A stretch of DNA of 64,000 bases, taken from the NCBI RefSeq assembly GCF_002237595.1, contig NZ_CP022529.1, forward strand, positions 3,844,001 to 3,908,000, written 5' to 3'. Source of the DNA: Labrenzia sp. VG12 (GTDB lineage: Bacteria; Pseudomonadota; Alphaproteobacteria; Rhizobiales; Stappiaceae). The notes below the pieces were generated by a model. The model saw nothing but the letters and a program-made list of their open reading frames with translations. It did not search any database and was not told the DNA's origin. Shown here in pieces: positions 26,397-35,402 of this stretch (its first letter is position 1; the number at the start of each line of letters is the position of its first letter). The position numbers and the translations under genes were made by a program.

Positions 26397-27809
26397 TTAG
26401 CGGTGCGCCCCGTAGGAAGCGGCCAGGGTGCTGTGTTCTGCCGCCGCCTTCGGCGACAGATGCAGCCAGGCAACTTTGCCCGGTTTAAACAGCTTGCGAG
26501 CACTGCGGGTGAACAGCGGCGGGTGATGGTCCCCCACCAGCACGATGTCCGTTTCCACCAGATCAGGATCCAGCGCGATGTCCTTCACCAGATGGGAGAT
26601 CTGCAGCCACTGCTCCGCCATGCGGCAGAGCTCGACATCGTTGAAGACGCCGCCATCGTCACAGCCAAGCCGTGCGGGAACCTCCCCGGGCTGGACCGGC
26701 TTGTGCGAATTCAAAGTCAACCAATAAGCGAATTTCCGGTCACCGTCGCCTTTGATCAGGTAATCCTTTACAACGCCCGCGACATCCGTGTCGCAATAGC
26801 CGCGGAAGGCGACGCCGCAATGCGGCCAGCTACGGTCTTCGGCAAGACCAACCTTGTTTTCCAGGAAATTGAGGTCCTGAAATCCGATCTTGGGATACCA
26901 GTCGAAACGTTCGAAAAACGTTCCGGTGAAGGCATGAAACGCGGCCGTTCTGTAGCCTGCCTTCAGCGCGCGGGCCGGCAGGCAGTCGCTGCTGACCCTG
27001 TCCCGAAAATCGCGATAGTCGGCCTTCAGATGACACAGCTCCCGGACCTCGCCTGAAGTCGTGGAGCCAAAGTAGATCGTGCTGCCGCCTTCGACATCGT
27101 AACTTGCAGCGACGTCCGCTCCCAGCAGGGGGCCCCAGACAGTGTCGCGCAAGGCCGGGTCGGCGAATGCGCCGAGGCCCTCGACCATGACGATCAGCAC
27201 ATTGCGCGCACCGCTCCGGCTCAGGAAAGAATCGACATCGCTGTGCAGGCTGGCGGCATCGTCGATCGGAACATAGGTTTCCGACATCCGGCTTTTGGCC
27301 AGAGCAGCTTCCTGGGGCTCGGCATTTGCCCAATAGTCGACGCCGGCATAGACGGCGAGAACCACAAAAAACGGCAGGATATTGACCGCCGCCTTGTTCC
27401 GCTTGGCGTTGCTCACGACCCAGTAAGTCAGCGCAAAAGACACAAGCAGGATACCGATGGCGGCCAGGTAGATCGTTGAATTCTGGATGCTCAGGTTGCC
27501 CGCATAGCGAAGGGAATCGAACAGCATCGGCAATGGCATCTGGAAGAAATTCGAGATCAGCACCAACGCATCCACTGTCATCACGGCCAGGAGCAATACA
27601 AAAAACAACGCGCGATGCACATAAAGGCCGATCAGGCACACAAAGGACAGCAACAGCACAAAGAGGGTGCGAAACGGACAATAAAACAGGCTCAGGAAAA
27701 TATAGATCGCATTCGGCACCAGCACCGCCAGAAACGCGAACATCAGCGTGTCCCTGGTAAAGAACCGTCTGTTTTTCAAACCGCTGTAGAGCTTTTCCAG
27801 AAACGACAT
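26397..27809 (-). CDS. LtaS-like membrane phosphotransferase (sulfatase-fold), copy 2
   Basis: A 470-residue paralogue of the next gene, colinear over its whole length. Shared blocks include FQMPL (membrane part), SLRYAGNLS, VMVEGLGAF with the metal Glu, GSTTSGE with the presumed nucleophile Thr, LKADYRDFRDR, GYRTAAFHAFT, KFAYWLTLNSHKPVQPGEVPARL and LVGDHHPPLFTRS. Five membrane helices precede the catalytic domain. Third-position G+C is higher than in copy 1. The two genes probably arose by tandem duplication and may act on different acceptors or under different conditions. Sugar phosphotransfer to glucans (OpgB-like) or an aminoethyl transfer are possible functions. Confidence 0.82.
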   Translation of the reverse strand: MSFLEKLYSGLKNRRFFTRDTLMFAFLAVLVPNAIYIFLSLFYCPFRTLFVLLLSFVCLIGLYVHRALFFVLLLAVMTVDALVLISNFFQMPLPMLFDSLRYAGNLSIQNSTIYLAAIGILLVSFALTYWVVSNAKRNKAAVNILPFFVVLAVYAGVDYWANAEPQEAALAKSRMSETYVPIDDAASLHSDVDSFLSRSGARNVLIVMVEGLGAFADPALRDTVWGPLLGADVAASYDVEGGSTIYFGSTTSGEVRELCHLKADYRDFRDRVSSDCLPARALKAGYRTAAFHAFTGTFFERFDWYPKIGFQDLNFLENKVGLAEDRSWPHCGVAFRGYCDTDVAGVVKDYLIKGDGDRKFAYWLTLNSHKPVQPGEVPARLGCDDGGVFNDVELCRMAEQWLQISHLVKDIALDPDLVETDIVLVGDHHPPLFTRSARKLFKPGKVAWLHLSPKAAAEHSTLAASYGAHR

Positions 27810-27896
27810 ACCAAGAACCCGGCTCAGAACCGTCGGGATCTTCGGTGAAAAGTCTTAAATTACCGTTCGAAGGCCGTTGCAGCGGCCGGGGCGGCT

Positions 27897-28415
27897 TCAG
27901 CTCTCAGGCAGTTTCACGACCCCGTCCTGGTCCGGGCAGGTGGCCAGTGCCGCTGCTGCCGTTCGACCGTCCGCCAGAGGCGCGTCCGGCCAGATTTCAG
28001 CCAGCGGGATCAGCACAAAGGCGCGCTCGCCCATGCGCGGATGCGGCACTTCAAGATCGGGTTCCGCAACGGTCTCCATGCCATAGATCAACACGTCGAC
28101 GTCAATCACCCTCGGGCCCCAGCGAACGTCACGCACCCTGCCAAGCTTGTTTTCGATCTCAAGGCAGCGCTTCAGAAGATCCTGCGGGCTCAAGGTCGTA
28201 TCGATCACCACGCAAATATTGACAAAATCGTCCTGCGGCACCGGCCCCCATGGAGGCGTCCGGTAGTTGGAAGAACGGGCAACGAGGGTAATGCCGGACG
28301 TAGCTTCCAGGCGGCGCACAGCGTCGTCAAGATTGGCGGTTGGATCGCCCAAATTCGAGCCCAGCCCGAGGGCACAACGGGTCGGCGCTGCGGACATGTG
28401 GTTTTCGATGGTCAT
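27897..28415 (-). CDS. folK: 2-amino-4-hydroxy-6-hydroxymethyldihydropteridine pyrophosphokinase
   Basis: A 172-residue enzyme that transfers pyrophosphate from ATP to the folate pterin precursor. It has the GLGSNLGDP start, the YRTPPWGPVPQDDFVN pterin region, the ATP/Mg motif RWGPRVIDVDVLIYG with the two Asp residues, and PHPRMGERAFVLIPL. The ATG follows the folP stop with no gap (TGAATG), so translation is coupled. The final 25 residues are poorly conserved. Confidence 0.95.
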   Translation of the reverse strand: MTIENHMSAAPTRCALGLGSNLGDPTANLDDAVRRLEATSGITLVARSSNYRTPPWGPVPQDDFVNICVVIDTTLSPQDLLKRCLEIENKLGRVRDVRWGPRVIDVDVLIYGMETVAEPDLEVPHPRMGERAFVLIPLAEIWPDAPLADGRTAAAALATCPDQDGVVKLPES

Positions 28416-29249
28416 TCAGATCGGGTTCCGTTCCAGGCGTGTCGCCTCCAGCATACGCGCGCAGTCGACATGCGGACGCACGTCGTGAGCCCGGACGATG
28501 GCCGCCCCTTTCATCATCGCTGTCAGATGCACGGCCACGGAGCCGAAAAGGCGGTCTTCCACCTCAACATCGAGAACAGCTCCGATCATGCGTTTGCGTG
28601 AGGCTCCGGCGAGCAGCGGTAGACCGTGTTTCTTCAGGTCCTCGAGGCGGTTCAGAATGACAAAATTCTGATCGATGGTCTTGCCGAAGCCAAAACCCGG
28701 ATCGAGGATCTGTTTGTCTTTCGAAATGCCCGCCCGGTCAGCCAGCTGCATTGACACTTCGAAGAACCGGTCGATGTCGGCCAAGATATCGATGGCCGAA
28801 TCCGCCGCTTCGCGGTTGTGCATCATCACGACGTGAACGCCGGCCTCGGCCACCGTCTCGGCCATGGCCGGATCTTTCTGCAGACCCCAGACGTCGTTGA
28901 CGATCACGGCACCGGCGGCGCAGGCCCGGCGCGCGATTTCGGCCTTGTATGTGTCGATGGACACGGGCGTTCCCATGGCGATGACCTCGTCCAGGACCGG
29001 TTCCAGCCGCGCCCACTCCACGTCCAACGGAACCGGGTCAGAACCGGGCCGCGTACTTTCGCCGCCGACATCCAGAATATCGGCTCCCTCGGCGATCATC
29101 TGCCGCGCATGGGCGAGCGCTGTTTCAACAACAACGTTCCTGCCGCCGTCGGAAAAGGAATCCGGCGTCACGTTGAGGACACCCATCACATGCGGGCGCT
29201 CACCGGTGCCGTCGATATGCGGCAGGGCATAGGATGTGCGGGTCGGCAT
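28416..29249 (-). CDS. folP: Dihydropteroate synthase
   Basis: A 277-residue TIM-barrel enzyme that joins p-aminobenzoate to the pterin diphosphate and is the sulfonamide target. Motifs are GVLNVTPDSFSDGG, DILDVGGESTRPGS, VSIDTYKAEIA, INDVWGLQ-type VNDVWGL, ILDPGFGFGKT, LLAGASRKRMIG and IVRAHDV at the end. The ATG at 29249 has AGGA 7 nt upstream. The frame could begin one codon earlier with TTG. folK follows directly. The usual folB (dihydroneopterin aldolase) between folP and folK is absent here. Confidence 0.96.
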   Translation of the reverse strand: MPTRTSYALPHIDGTGERPHVMGVLNVTPDSFSDGGRNVVVETALAHARQMIAEGADILDVGGESTRPGSDPVPLDVEWARLEPVLDEVIAMGTPVSIDTYKAEIARRACAAGAVIVNDVWGLQKDPAMAETVAEAGVHVVMMHNREAADSAIDILADIDRFFEVSMQLADRAGISKDKQILDPGFGFGKTIDQNFVILNRLEDLKKHGLPLLAGASRKRMIGAVLDVEVEDRLFGSVAVHLTAMMKGAAIVRAHDVRPHVDCARMLEATRLERNPI

Positions 29250-29440
29250 CAAGGTGTCCTTCTGTCAACAGATCCCCGGTTTGGCGCGTCGAACACGGCG
29301 GGTCAAGGCGCGGAAGCGGCACCGTCATGAAAATTTCGGACAACGGTCTTGGAACGGACATGCCCTTGTCATGGCGCAGCAGCACCTGTTGCAGCTGCCA
29401 AGGTCTTGCGCCTGAAGGCCCCAGCCAGGAGTATTTCAGC

Positions 29441-31015
29441 ATGTCTTCCCGTTTTTCTCGCCGCAGTTTTTTGAAGTCGTCGGTGGCAACCGGCGTTGCT
29501 CTTGCTTCCCCGCTCGCTATGCCGAGCCTGTCGCGTGCCGCAACGCGGCCCGAAATCACCCATGGCCTGCAGTCGGGTGACGTTGATGCCAATTCCGGCG
29601 TGATCTGGGCCCGCACGGATCGCCCGGCCAGGATGCTGGTTGAAGTCGACACGACCGGGTCTTTCGAGACCCCGCGCCGCCTCGCGCCCATCAATGCGCT
29701 CCCGGACAGCGATTTCACCGCCAAGCGCCTGCTGGAAGACCTGCCGTCCGACCAGGACATCTTCTACCGTGTCGCCTTCGCCGATCTCAACGACGTCAAC
29801 GCGGTTTCCGAGCCGATGACCGGCCGCTTCCGCACCGCCCCGGCGTCCCGCCGCAATGTCCGCTTCGCCTGGTCCGGCGACACCGCCGGGCAGGGCTGGG
29901 GCATCGACAGCGACCGGGGCGGCATGAAAACCTACGCCACGATGGCCAAACACCAGCCGGACTTCTTCATCCATTCCGGCGACACCGTCTATGCCGATGG
30001 CCCGATGAAGGAGACCGTCGACCTGATGGACGGCAGCGTCTGGAAGAACGTCCTGATCGAGGAAAAGACCAAGGTCGCCGAAACGCTGAACGAATTCCGC
30101 GGTCAGTGGAAATACAATCTGCTCGACGACAATCTGCGCGCCTTCAACGCCGAAGTGCCGACTTTCTTCCAGTGGGACGACCATGAAGTCGTCAACAACT
30201 GGTCGGACGCCAAGGACCTCGTCTCCGACGACCGTTACACGGAAAAGAACGTGCATCTCCTGGCCGCCCGCGCCGGCCGTGCGTTCCATGAATTGACGCC
30301 GATCCGCTATACGCCGGCGGAACCCGGCCGCGTTTACCGCAAGATCGCCTATGGTCCGCTGCTGGACGTGTTCTTTCTGGATCTGCGCTCCTATCGCGGC
30401 CCGAACGGGGCGTCGATGGAAGATGAGATGACACCAGGCTCCCGCATTCTGGGCGCAGAACAGCTTGCCTGGCTGAAGCGCGAACTCGTGGCGTCCCGGG
30501 CAACCTGGAAAGTCATCGCCAGCGACATGCCGCTCGGCCTGATTGTCTGGGACAACTGGAAGGAACAGGCTGGCGCTGAAGCGGTTGCCAATGGCGACCA
30601 TGGCGCGCCGAAGGGCCGCGAACTGGAATTCGCCGACCTTCTGCGTTTCATCAAGACGGCCGACATCGACAACATCGTCTGGCTGACCGCGGATGTGCAT
30701 TACACCGCCGCCCATTACTACAATCCGGACAAGGCCCAGTTCCAGGACTTCAAGCCGTTCTGGGAATTCGTCTCAGGCCCGATTCATGCCGGCACCTTCG
30801 GTCCGAACGATCTGGACATGACCTTCGGCCCGGAAGTCAGATACGTGAAGGCACCGGCCGAGGGCCAGGGTGTGAACCTGCCGCCCTCCATGGGATTGCA
30901 GTTCTTCGGCCTTGTCGACATTGACGGCACCAGCGAACAGCTGACAGTTCGCCTGATGGATCGGGACGACCAGGAACTGCACAAGGTGACACTTGATCCG
31001 GTGCGCCGGGGCTGA
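29441..31015 (+). CDS. phoD: PhoD-type alkaline phosphatase (Tat-exported)
   Basis: A 524-residue phosphatase/phosphodiesterase. The twin-arginine signal SRRSFLKSS at residues 6-14 ends near residue 34. The N-terminal beta domain (THGLQSGDVDANSGVIWAR) precedes the catalytic metallophosphoesterase: WSGDTAG, FIHSGDTVYADG, FQWDDHEVVNNW, FLDLRSYRGPN and TADVHYTAAHYY, with metal-binding Asp/His residues. PhoD enzymes use Ca/Fe and release phosphate from mono- and diesters outside the membrane. The ATG at 29441 has AGGAG 9 nt upstream. The frame runs back to 29234 without support. No clear Pho box was seen in the divergent 191-bp spacer. Confidence 0.93.
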   Translation: MSSRFSRRSFLKSSVATGVALASPLAMPSLSRAATRPEITHGLQSGDVDANSGVIWARTDRPARMLVEVDTTGSFETPRRLAPINALPDSDFTAKRLLEDLPSDQDIFYRVAFADLNDVNAVSEPMTGRFRTAPASRRNVRFAWSGDTAGQGWGIDSDRGGMKTYATMAKHQPDFFIHSGDTVYADGPMKETVDLMDGSVWKNVLIEEKTKVAETLNEFRGQWKYNLLDDNLRAFNAEVPTFFQWDDHEVVNNWSDAKDLVSDDRYTEKNVHLLAARAGRAFHELTPIRYTPAEPGRVYRKIAYGPLLDVFFLDLRSYRGPNGASMEDEMTPGSRILGAEQLAWLKRELVASRATWKVIASDMPLGLIVWDNWKEQAGAEAVANGDHGAPKGRELEFADLLRFIKTADIDNIVWLTADVHYTAAHYYNPDKAQFQDFKPFWEFVSGPIHAGTFGPNDLDMTFGPEVRYVKAPAEGQGVNLPPSMGLQFFGLVDIDGTSEQLTVRLMDRDDQELHKVTLDPVRRG

Positions 31016-31083
31016 TCACAGAAAATGCAATGGCGGGCCGGGAAGCCGGCCCGTTTGATATCTCCTGCCCAAATCCTCTCCAT

Positions 31084-31206
31084 CGTCATCCTGGACGCAG
31101 CAAAGCGGAGATCCGGGATCGGGGAGCTCAGGGCTTCGCCGGGTCCGACGAGCCTTGCGCAGTGCCTCCCCGGTCCCGGCTCGCGCTGCGCTTGGCCGGG
31201 ATGACG
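31084..31206. repeat. Palindromic intergenic repeat, copy B
   Basis: Left end CGTCATCCTGG and right end CCGGGATGACG are inverted copies. Between them lie GGAGATCCGGGATCGGGG and a second stem around CCCCGGTCCCGG...GCGCTTGGCCGGGA. It fills the space between phoD and the convergent MFS gene. Same family as copies A, C and D. Confidence 0.7.
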
Positions 31207-31228
31207 TTGGAGAGGGGTGGCGTTGCGG

Positions 31229-32440
31229 CTACTCCGCAGCTGCGGTCTGAACAGCCTGGCCCTTGAAAAACTGATTGAGGAAGATCCCGGCGATCGGCAT
31301 TGCCGGCAGAACGACCGCAAGGCCAAGGACCGGGTCGTGTAGGGCCGCGACGATCAGGCTTGCGACAATGCCGCCACCGAACTGCAGGAACCCGACCAGC
31401 GACGAAGCAGCACCGGCAATATGCGGAAACGGTGCCATGGACTCGGTGAAACTGGCGGGCAGGACCAGTGCAAGTCCGAACACGAACAGCGCGACGGGCC
31501 CCATAACCGTCACGATGGTCGGTTGCAGGGTCAGTGTCAGCCCGCACATCAGTGCCGAAGCCACCACCCAGAGCGCCATGCCGTAAGGCACAAGCCGACG
31601 TGCCTCCACCACCCGCAAAAGCCGTCCAGTCAGAACCGTGCCGGCAATGAAGGACCCGGACTGGATGATCATGGTCAGCCCGAATTCGGACGGCGACAAT
31701 CCGACCTCATAGATCAATACGAAGGGCAGTACGGTGGCCAGTGCATAGAGATTGCCGAGACCGAAGCCGATCAGCAGGCTGGGTGCCAGAAACCGAGGGT
31801 CCTTGAGCAACGTCAGATAGTTCACCGCAAGCTGCTTCGGCTGCAGGTGATGGGTACCCGGATTCGGGTTGGTTTCCACCTGGAAAAAACCGACCGCGGC
31901 CATCAGGAGCGCGCCATAGAGGACCATGCACCAAAACACTTCCTGCCAGCCGAACAATTCCAGCACGAACCCGCCGATGGTCGGCGAGACAGCAGGCCCC
32001 AACGCCAGCATCATGGCAACGGTGTTCATGATGCGAGCGGACTCCTGACCGGTAAACTGGTCGCGCACGATGGCCCGGGCAACGGCAATACCGACGGCGG
32101 CCCCGACACCCTGAAGCGCCCGGGAAAACACCATGAATTCCACTGTCGGCGCAAATGTCGCCAGGACGCTCGAGACGAGATAGAGCGCCAGAAATCCCAG
32201 TGTCACAGGTTTGCGGCCAAACGCATCTGTCAGTGGCCCACACACAAGCTGCGTGAGGGCAAAGCCTACGAAATAGGCTGTCAGGGTCAGTTTGACCGCG
32301 CTGTCGCTGGTGCCGAATGCCTCGACCAGTGCCGGCATGGCCGGTGTGTAGAGCGCCATCGAAATGGGGCCGATGGCAACAAGCCCGGCCCCAAGCAGAG
32401 ATGTACGTCTGGCGCTCATGGTCGAGCTGGTGGCTGTCAT
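31229..32440 (-). CDS. Bcr/CflA-type MFS drug exporter
   Basis: A 403-residue transporter with 12 predicted membrane helices. It has the family's MALYTPAMPALVEAF start, the loop-2/3 motif GPLTDAFGRKPVTLG, and the antiporter motif C region (MMLALGPAVSPTIGGFV). The Bcr/CflA subfamily exports drugs with proton antiport. It is co-transcribed with the MarR gene upstream (4-bp ATGA overlap), so regulator and pump form a sensing-export unit. Substrates are not predictable. Confidence 0.93.
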   Translation of the reverse strand: MTATSSTMSARRTSLLGAGLVAIGPISMALYTPAMPALVEAFGTSDSAVKLTLTAYFVGFALTQLVCGPLTDAFGRKPVTLGFLALYLVSSVLATFAPTVEFMVFSRALQGVGAAVGIAVARAIVRDQFTGQESARIMNTVAMMLALGPAVSPTIGGFVLELFGWQEVFWCMVLYGALLMAAVGFFQVETNPNPGTHHLQPKQLAVNYLTLLKDPRFLAPSLLIGFGLGNLYALATVLPFVLIYEVGLSPSEFGLTMIIQSGSFIAGTVLTGRLLRVVEARRLVPYGMALWVVASALMCGLTLTLQPTIVTVMGPVALFVFGLALVLPASFTESMAPFPHIAGAASSLVGFLQFGGGIVASLIVAALHDPVLGLAVVLPAMPIAGIFLNQFFKGQAVQTAAAE

Positions 32441-32898
32441 TTATGGTTCCCTTTGGAATCCTCCTGCAGCAGGCTGTCCTTCATGGTCTGCAGGAGCGCT
32501 TCCAGTGTTTTCCGGTCTTTCGGCGCAACATCCTCAAGGGCCTTGGCACGCACCGACTGCAGCGCTGCATTGATCCGTTCCAGCAACGGATCGGCCTTGG
32601 GTAACAATTCGATCAGCTTGGCGCGCTTGTCTTTGGGATCCGGACAACGCCGGATCAGGCCGGCCTTTTCCAGGGTGTCCAGATAACCTACCAGGGTCAT
32701 CGGCTCGACATACATCCGGTCGGCCAGCATGGCCTGCCGTTCCCCCGGATTGCGCCAGACATAAAACAACGTACGCGCTTCGCCAGCGGTCAGACCGGTA
32801 TCGACCCGTGTCAGTTCCGCGTCCAAACGCCGCCGGAGCAACCGCGCCAGATCCACGACCAGCATGGTGACACCGACATTCGGAGAAGGTAAGCCCAT
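32437..32898 (-). CDS. MarR family transcriptional regulator
   Basis: A 153-residue winged-helix regulator. The core runs LTAGEARTLFYVWRNPGERQAMLADRM, then the recognition helix EPMTLVGYLDTLEKAGLIRR, the wing PDPKDKRAKLIELLPKA with the typical D-x-R, and a C-terminal dimer helix. It heads a two-gene operon with the MFS pump. A perfect 15-bp palindrome 16 bp upstream is its likely operator. ATG at 32898 is preferred, preceded by a GTG at 32901 and AAGGGG as ribosome site. Confidence 0.93.
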   Translation of the reverse strand: MGLPSPNVGVTMLVVDLARLLRRRLDAELTRVDTGLTAGEARTLFYVWRNPGERQAMLADRMYVEPMTLVGYLDTLEKAGLIRRCPDPKDKRAKLIELLPKADPLLERINAALQSVRAKALEDVAPKDRKTLEALLQTMKDSLLQEDSKGNHK

Positions 32899-32913
32899 CA
32901 CCGCCCCTTTTTA

Positions 32914-32928
32914 GTAAGGTTACCTTAC
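32914..32928. promoter_or_regulatory. MarR operator (perfect 15-bp palindrome)
   Basis: GTAAGGT-T-ACCTTAC is a perfect 7-1-7 inverted repeat, directly upstream of the MarR start. Its position suits autorepression of the marR-MFS operon. Confidence 0.8.
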
Positions 32929-33100
32929 GAAATAGTGAAGCGGGGCGGTACTGTCAATCCGCCGAAATGACACTGCATTGCACAATTCCCCCGCGCCACG
33001 TATAAAGGCGCCAAAATCGGCTGGTTTGCCGATCCTGAGCCAATCAACATCCAGACATGTCCGGGTCCAAAAGGGCCCGTTCTGTCTTTTGGAGCCACTC

Positions 33101-34924
33101 ATGAACCTTCGTAATATTGCCATTATCGCGCACGTTGACCATGGCAAAACCACCCTCATTGACGTTCTTTTGAAACAGTCCGGCGCCTTCCGGGACAATC
33201 AGCGCACCGAAGAGCGCATGATGGACTCCAACGACATTGAGCGTGAGCGCGGCATTACCATCCTGGCAAAAGTCACGAGCCTGGTCTGGAAAGACACCCG
33301 CATCAACATCGTCGACACCCCGGGTCACGCCGATTTCGGCGGCGAGGTCGAACGCATCCTGCACATGGTCGACGGCGTGATCCTGCTTGTCGACGCTGCC
33401 GAAGGCCCGATGCCGCAGACCAAATTCGTGCTCGGCAAGGCGCTGAAACTCGGCCTGAAGCCGATCGTGGCCATCAACAAGATCGACAAGCCGGAGCAAC
33501 GCGCCGACGAAGTGCTCGACGAAGTCTTCGACCTCTTCGCCGCGCTCGATGCCAATGAAGATCAGCTGGACTTCCCGGTGCTTTATGGCTCCGCCAAGCA
33601 GGAATGGATGGCGCAGGAGCCGGACGGACCGCAGGACAACATGGACCCGCTGTTCGACATGGTGCTCGACAAGGTTGCCGCGCCGGAGGCCGAGCCGGGC
33701 GAATTCAAGATGCTGGCCACCACCATCGAATCCGACCCCTTCCTGGGCCGCATCCTGACCGGCCGCGTTGTCTCCGGCACCGCCCTGCCCAACATGCCGC
33801 TGAAGGCTCTGAACCGGAATGGCGATGTGGTTGAAAACGGCCGTGTGTCCAAGATCCTCGCCTTCCGCGGCCTGGAGCGCCAGCCGATCGAATCCGGCGA
33901 ATCCGGTGACATCGTTGCGATTGCCGGCCTGACCAAGGCAACTGTCGCCGACACGCTCTGTTCGCCGGCCGTCAACGAGCCGCTTCAGGCCCAGCCGATC
34001 GATCCGCCGACCCTGTCCATGACCTTCCGCGTCAATGACAGCCCGCTGGCCGGCACCGAGGGCTCCAAGGTCCAGTCCCGCGTCATCCGCGAGCGCCTGA
34101 TGAAGGAAGCCGAGGGCAACGTTGCCCTGAAGGTGGAAGAAACCGACGAGCCGGACGCCTTTGTCGTCGCCGGCCGCGGCGAATTGCTGCTGGCGATCCT
34201 GATCGAAAACATGCGCCGCGAAGGTTTTGAACTTGGCGTCGGCCGTCCGCGCGTCGTCTACCAGTATGACGAGGCCGGCAACCGCCTGGAGCCGGTCGAG
34301 GAAGTCATCATCGACGTCGACGAGGAACATTCCGGCGTGGTCGTGCAGAAGCTGCAGGAGCGCAAGGCCGATCTCCTGGAGATGAAACCGTCCGGCGGCG
34401 ACCGCACCCGGCTGGTGTTCCATGCCCCGACCCGCGGCCTGATCGGCTACCAGGCCGAACTGATGTCCGACACACGCGGCACGGCGATCTTCAACCGTCT
34501 GTTCCACGGCTACGAGCCCTACAAGGGCCCGATCCAGGGCCGTCACACCGGCGTGCTCCTGTCCAACGGCACCGGCGAAGCGGTTGCCTATGCCCTCTTC
34601 AACCTGGAAGACCGTGGCCCGATGATGATCGAGCCGGGCACCAAGGTCTATCCGGGCATGATCGTGGGTGAGCACACGCGCGGCAACGACCTGGAAGTCA
34701 ACGTTCTGAAAGGCAAGCAGCTGACCAACATCCGCTCCGCCGGCAAGGACGATGCGGTCAAGCTGACCACGCCGAAGAAGCTGACGCTGGAAGCAGCCCT
34801 GTCCTACATCGCCGATGACGAATTGGTGGAAGTGACCCCAAGCTCCATCCGCCTGCGCAAGGCGGAACTGGACCCGCATGCCCGCAAGCGCGCCGAACGC
34901 GCGGCCAACAAGGAATCTGCATAA
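33101..34924 (+). CDS. typA: Ribosome-associated translational GTPase TypA/BipA
   Basis: A 607-residue GTPase that acts on ribosome assembly and stress or cold adaptation. G domain: AHVDHGKTTL (G1), the switch ERERGITILAK (G2), DTPGHADFGGEVER (G3), NKIDKP (G4) and the GSAK region (G5), all in the first 180 residues. Domains II-III (EF-G-like) and the BipA C-terminal domain (GRHTGVLLSNGTGEAVAYAL, EHTRGNDLEVNVLKGKQLTNIRSAGKDD) follow. ATG 33101 has GGAG 6 nt upstream. Earlier in-frame starts lack this. A terminator follows. Confidence 0.97.
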   Translation: MNLRNIAIIAHVDHGKTTLIDVLLKQSGAFRDNQRTEERMMDSNDIERERGITILAKVTSLVWKDTRINIVDTPGHADFGGEVERILHMVDGVILLVDAAEGPMPQTKFVLGKALKLGLKPIVAINKIDKPEQRADEVLDEVFDLFAALDANEDQLDFPVLYGSAKQEWMAQEPDGPQDNMDPLFDMVLDKVAAPEAEPGEFKMLATTIESDPFLGRILTGRVVSGTALPNMPLKALNRNGDVVENGRVSKILAFRGLERQPIESGESGDIVAIAGLTKATVADTLCSPAVNEPLQAQPIDPPTLSMTFRVNDSPLAGTEGSKVQSRVIRERLMKEAEGNVALKVEETDEPDAFVVAGRGELLLAILIENMRREGFELGVGRPRVVYQYDEAGNRLEPVEEVIIDVDEEHSGVVVQKLQERKADLLEMKPSGGDRTRLVFHAPTRGLIGYQAELMSDTRGTAIFNRLFHGYEPYKGPIQGRHTGVLLSNGTGEAVAYALFNLEDRGPMMIEPGTKVYPGMIVGEHTRGNDLEVNVLKGKQLTNIRSAGKDDAVKLTTPKKLTLEAALSYIADDELVEVTPSSIRLRKAELDPHARKRAERAANKESA

Positions 34925-34951
34925 GCCTCAAGGCTTATCTGCAAGAACCAG

Positions 34952-34977
34952 AAGCCCGGGCTCGCCCCGGGCTTTTT
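34952..34977 (+). terminator. Intrinsic terminator after typA
   Basis: 9-bp perfect stem AAGCCCGGG/CCCGGGCTT, 5-nt loop, then five Ts (34973-34977). The same stem sequence recurs after the rhodanese gene at 36326. Confidence 0.92.
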
Positions 34978-34997
34978 GTTTGCTGTAGGACTTGGCC

Positions 34998-35179
34998 GTC
35001 ATTCCGGACGGTCTGCAGCGAAGCTGCGTGGCCAGATCCGGAACCCAGCGTATACTTCGCGCTACAAGCGCGCCTTCTTTAAAACTACAGAAACATGAAG
35101 GTTTGTGCTCGCGTTCGCTCGCACTGACACGCTGGATTCCGGATCAGCGTACAGCTTCGCTGCACTTGTCCGGAATGAC
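34998..35179. repeat. Palindromic intergenic repeat, copy C
   Basis: Ends GTCATTCCGGAC (34998-35009) and GTCCGGAATGAC (35168-35179) are exact inverted copies of 12 bp. Each carries an inner stem: GCAGCGAAGCTGC at about 35013-35025, and CAGCTTCGCTG at about 35152-35162. The rest of the 478-bp gap (35180-35402) has no gene that I can see, and presumably holds the rhodanese promoter. Confidence 0.8.
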
Positions 35180-35402
35180 GGACACAGGTCACGTCTTTTT
35201 GCCCGAAGCCGGGACTTTCTTTCCCAACCCATAGCAATCTCCTGCCAAGAACCGCCCGTTGCTTGGATCAATTTGTCAAACCACCCGCCATCTTTGAAAC
35301 CCCATCCCTGTTGTCGCCGCGTAAACAAACTAAAATTCAGCTCAAGACCGTGACGGGCGAATTGCGTTCTTTTGCAATCGCCCAAGCAGGAAAGCTGACA
35401 CG

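Noticed and set aside
33044..34879. A 611-codon minus-strand frame opposite typA
   Set aside because: It mirrors typA codons. The plus strand has all GTPase motifs.
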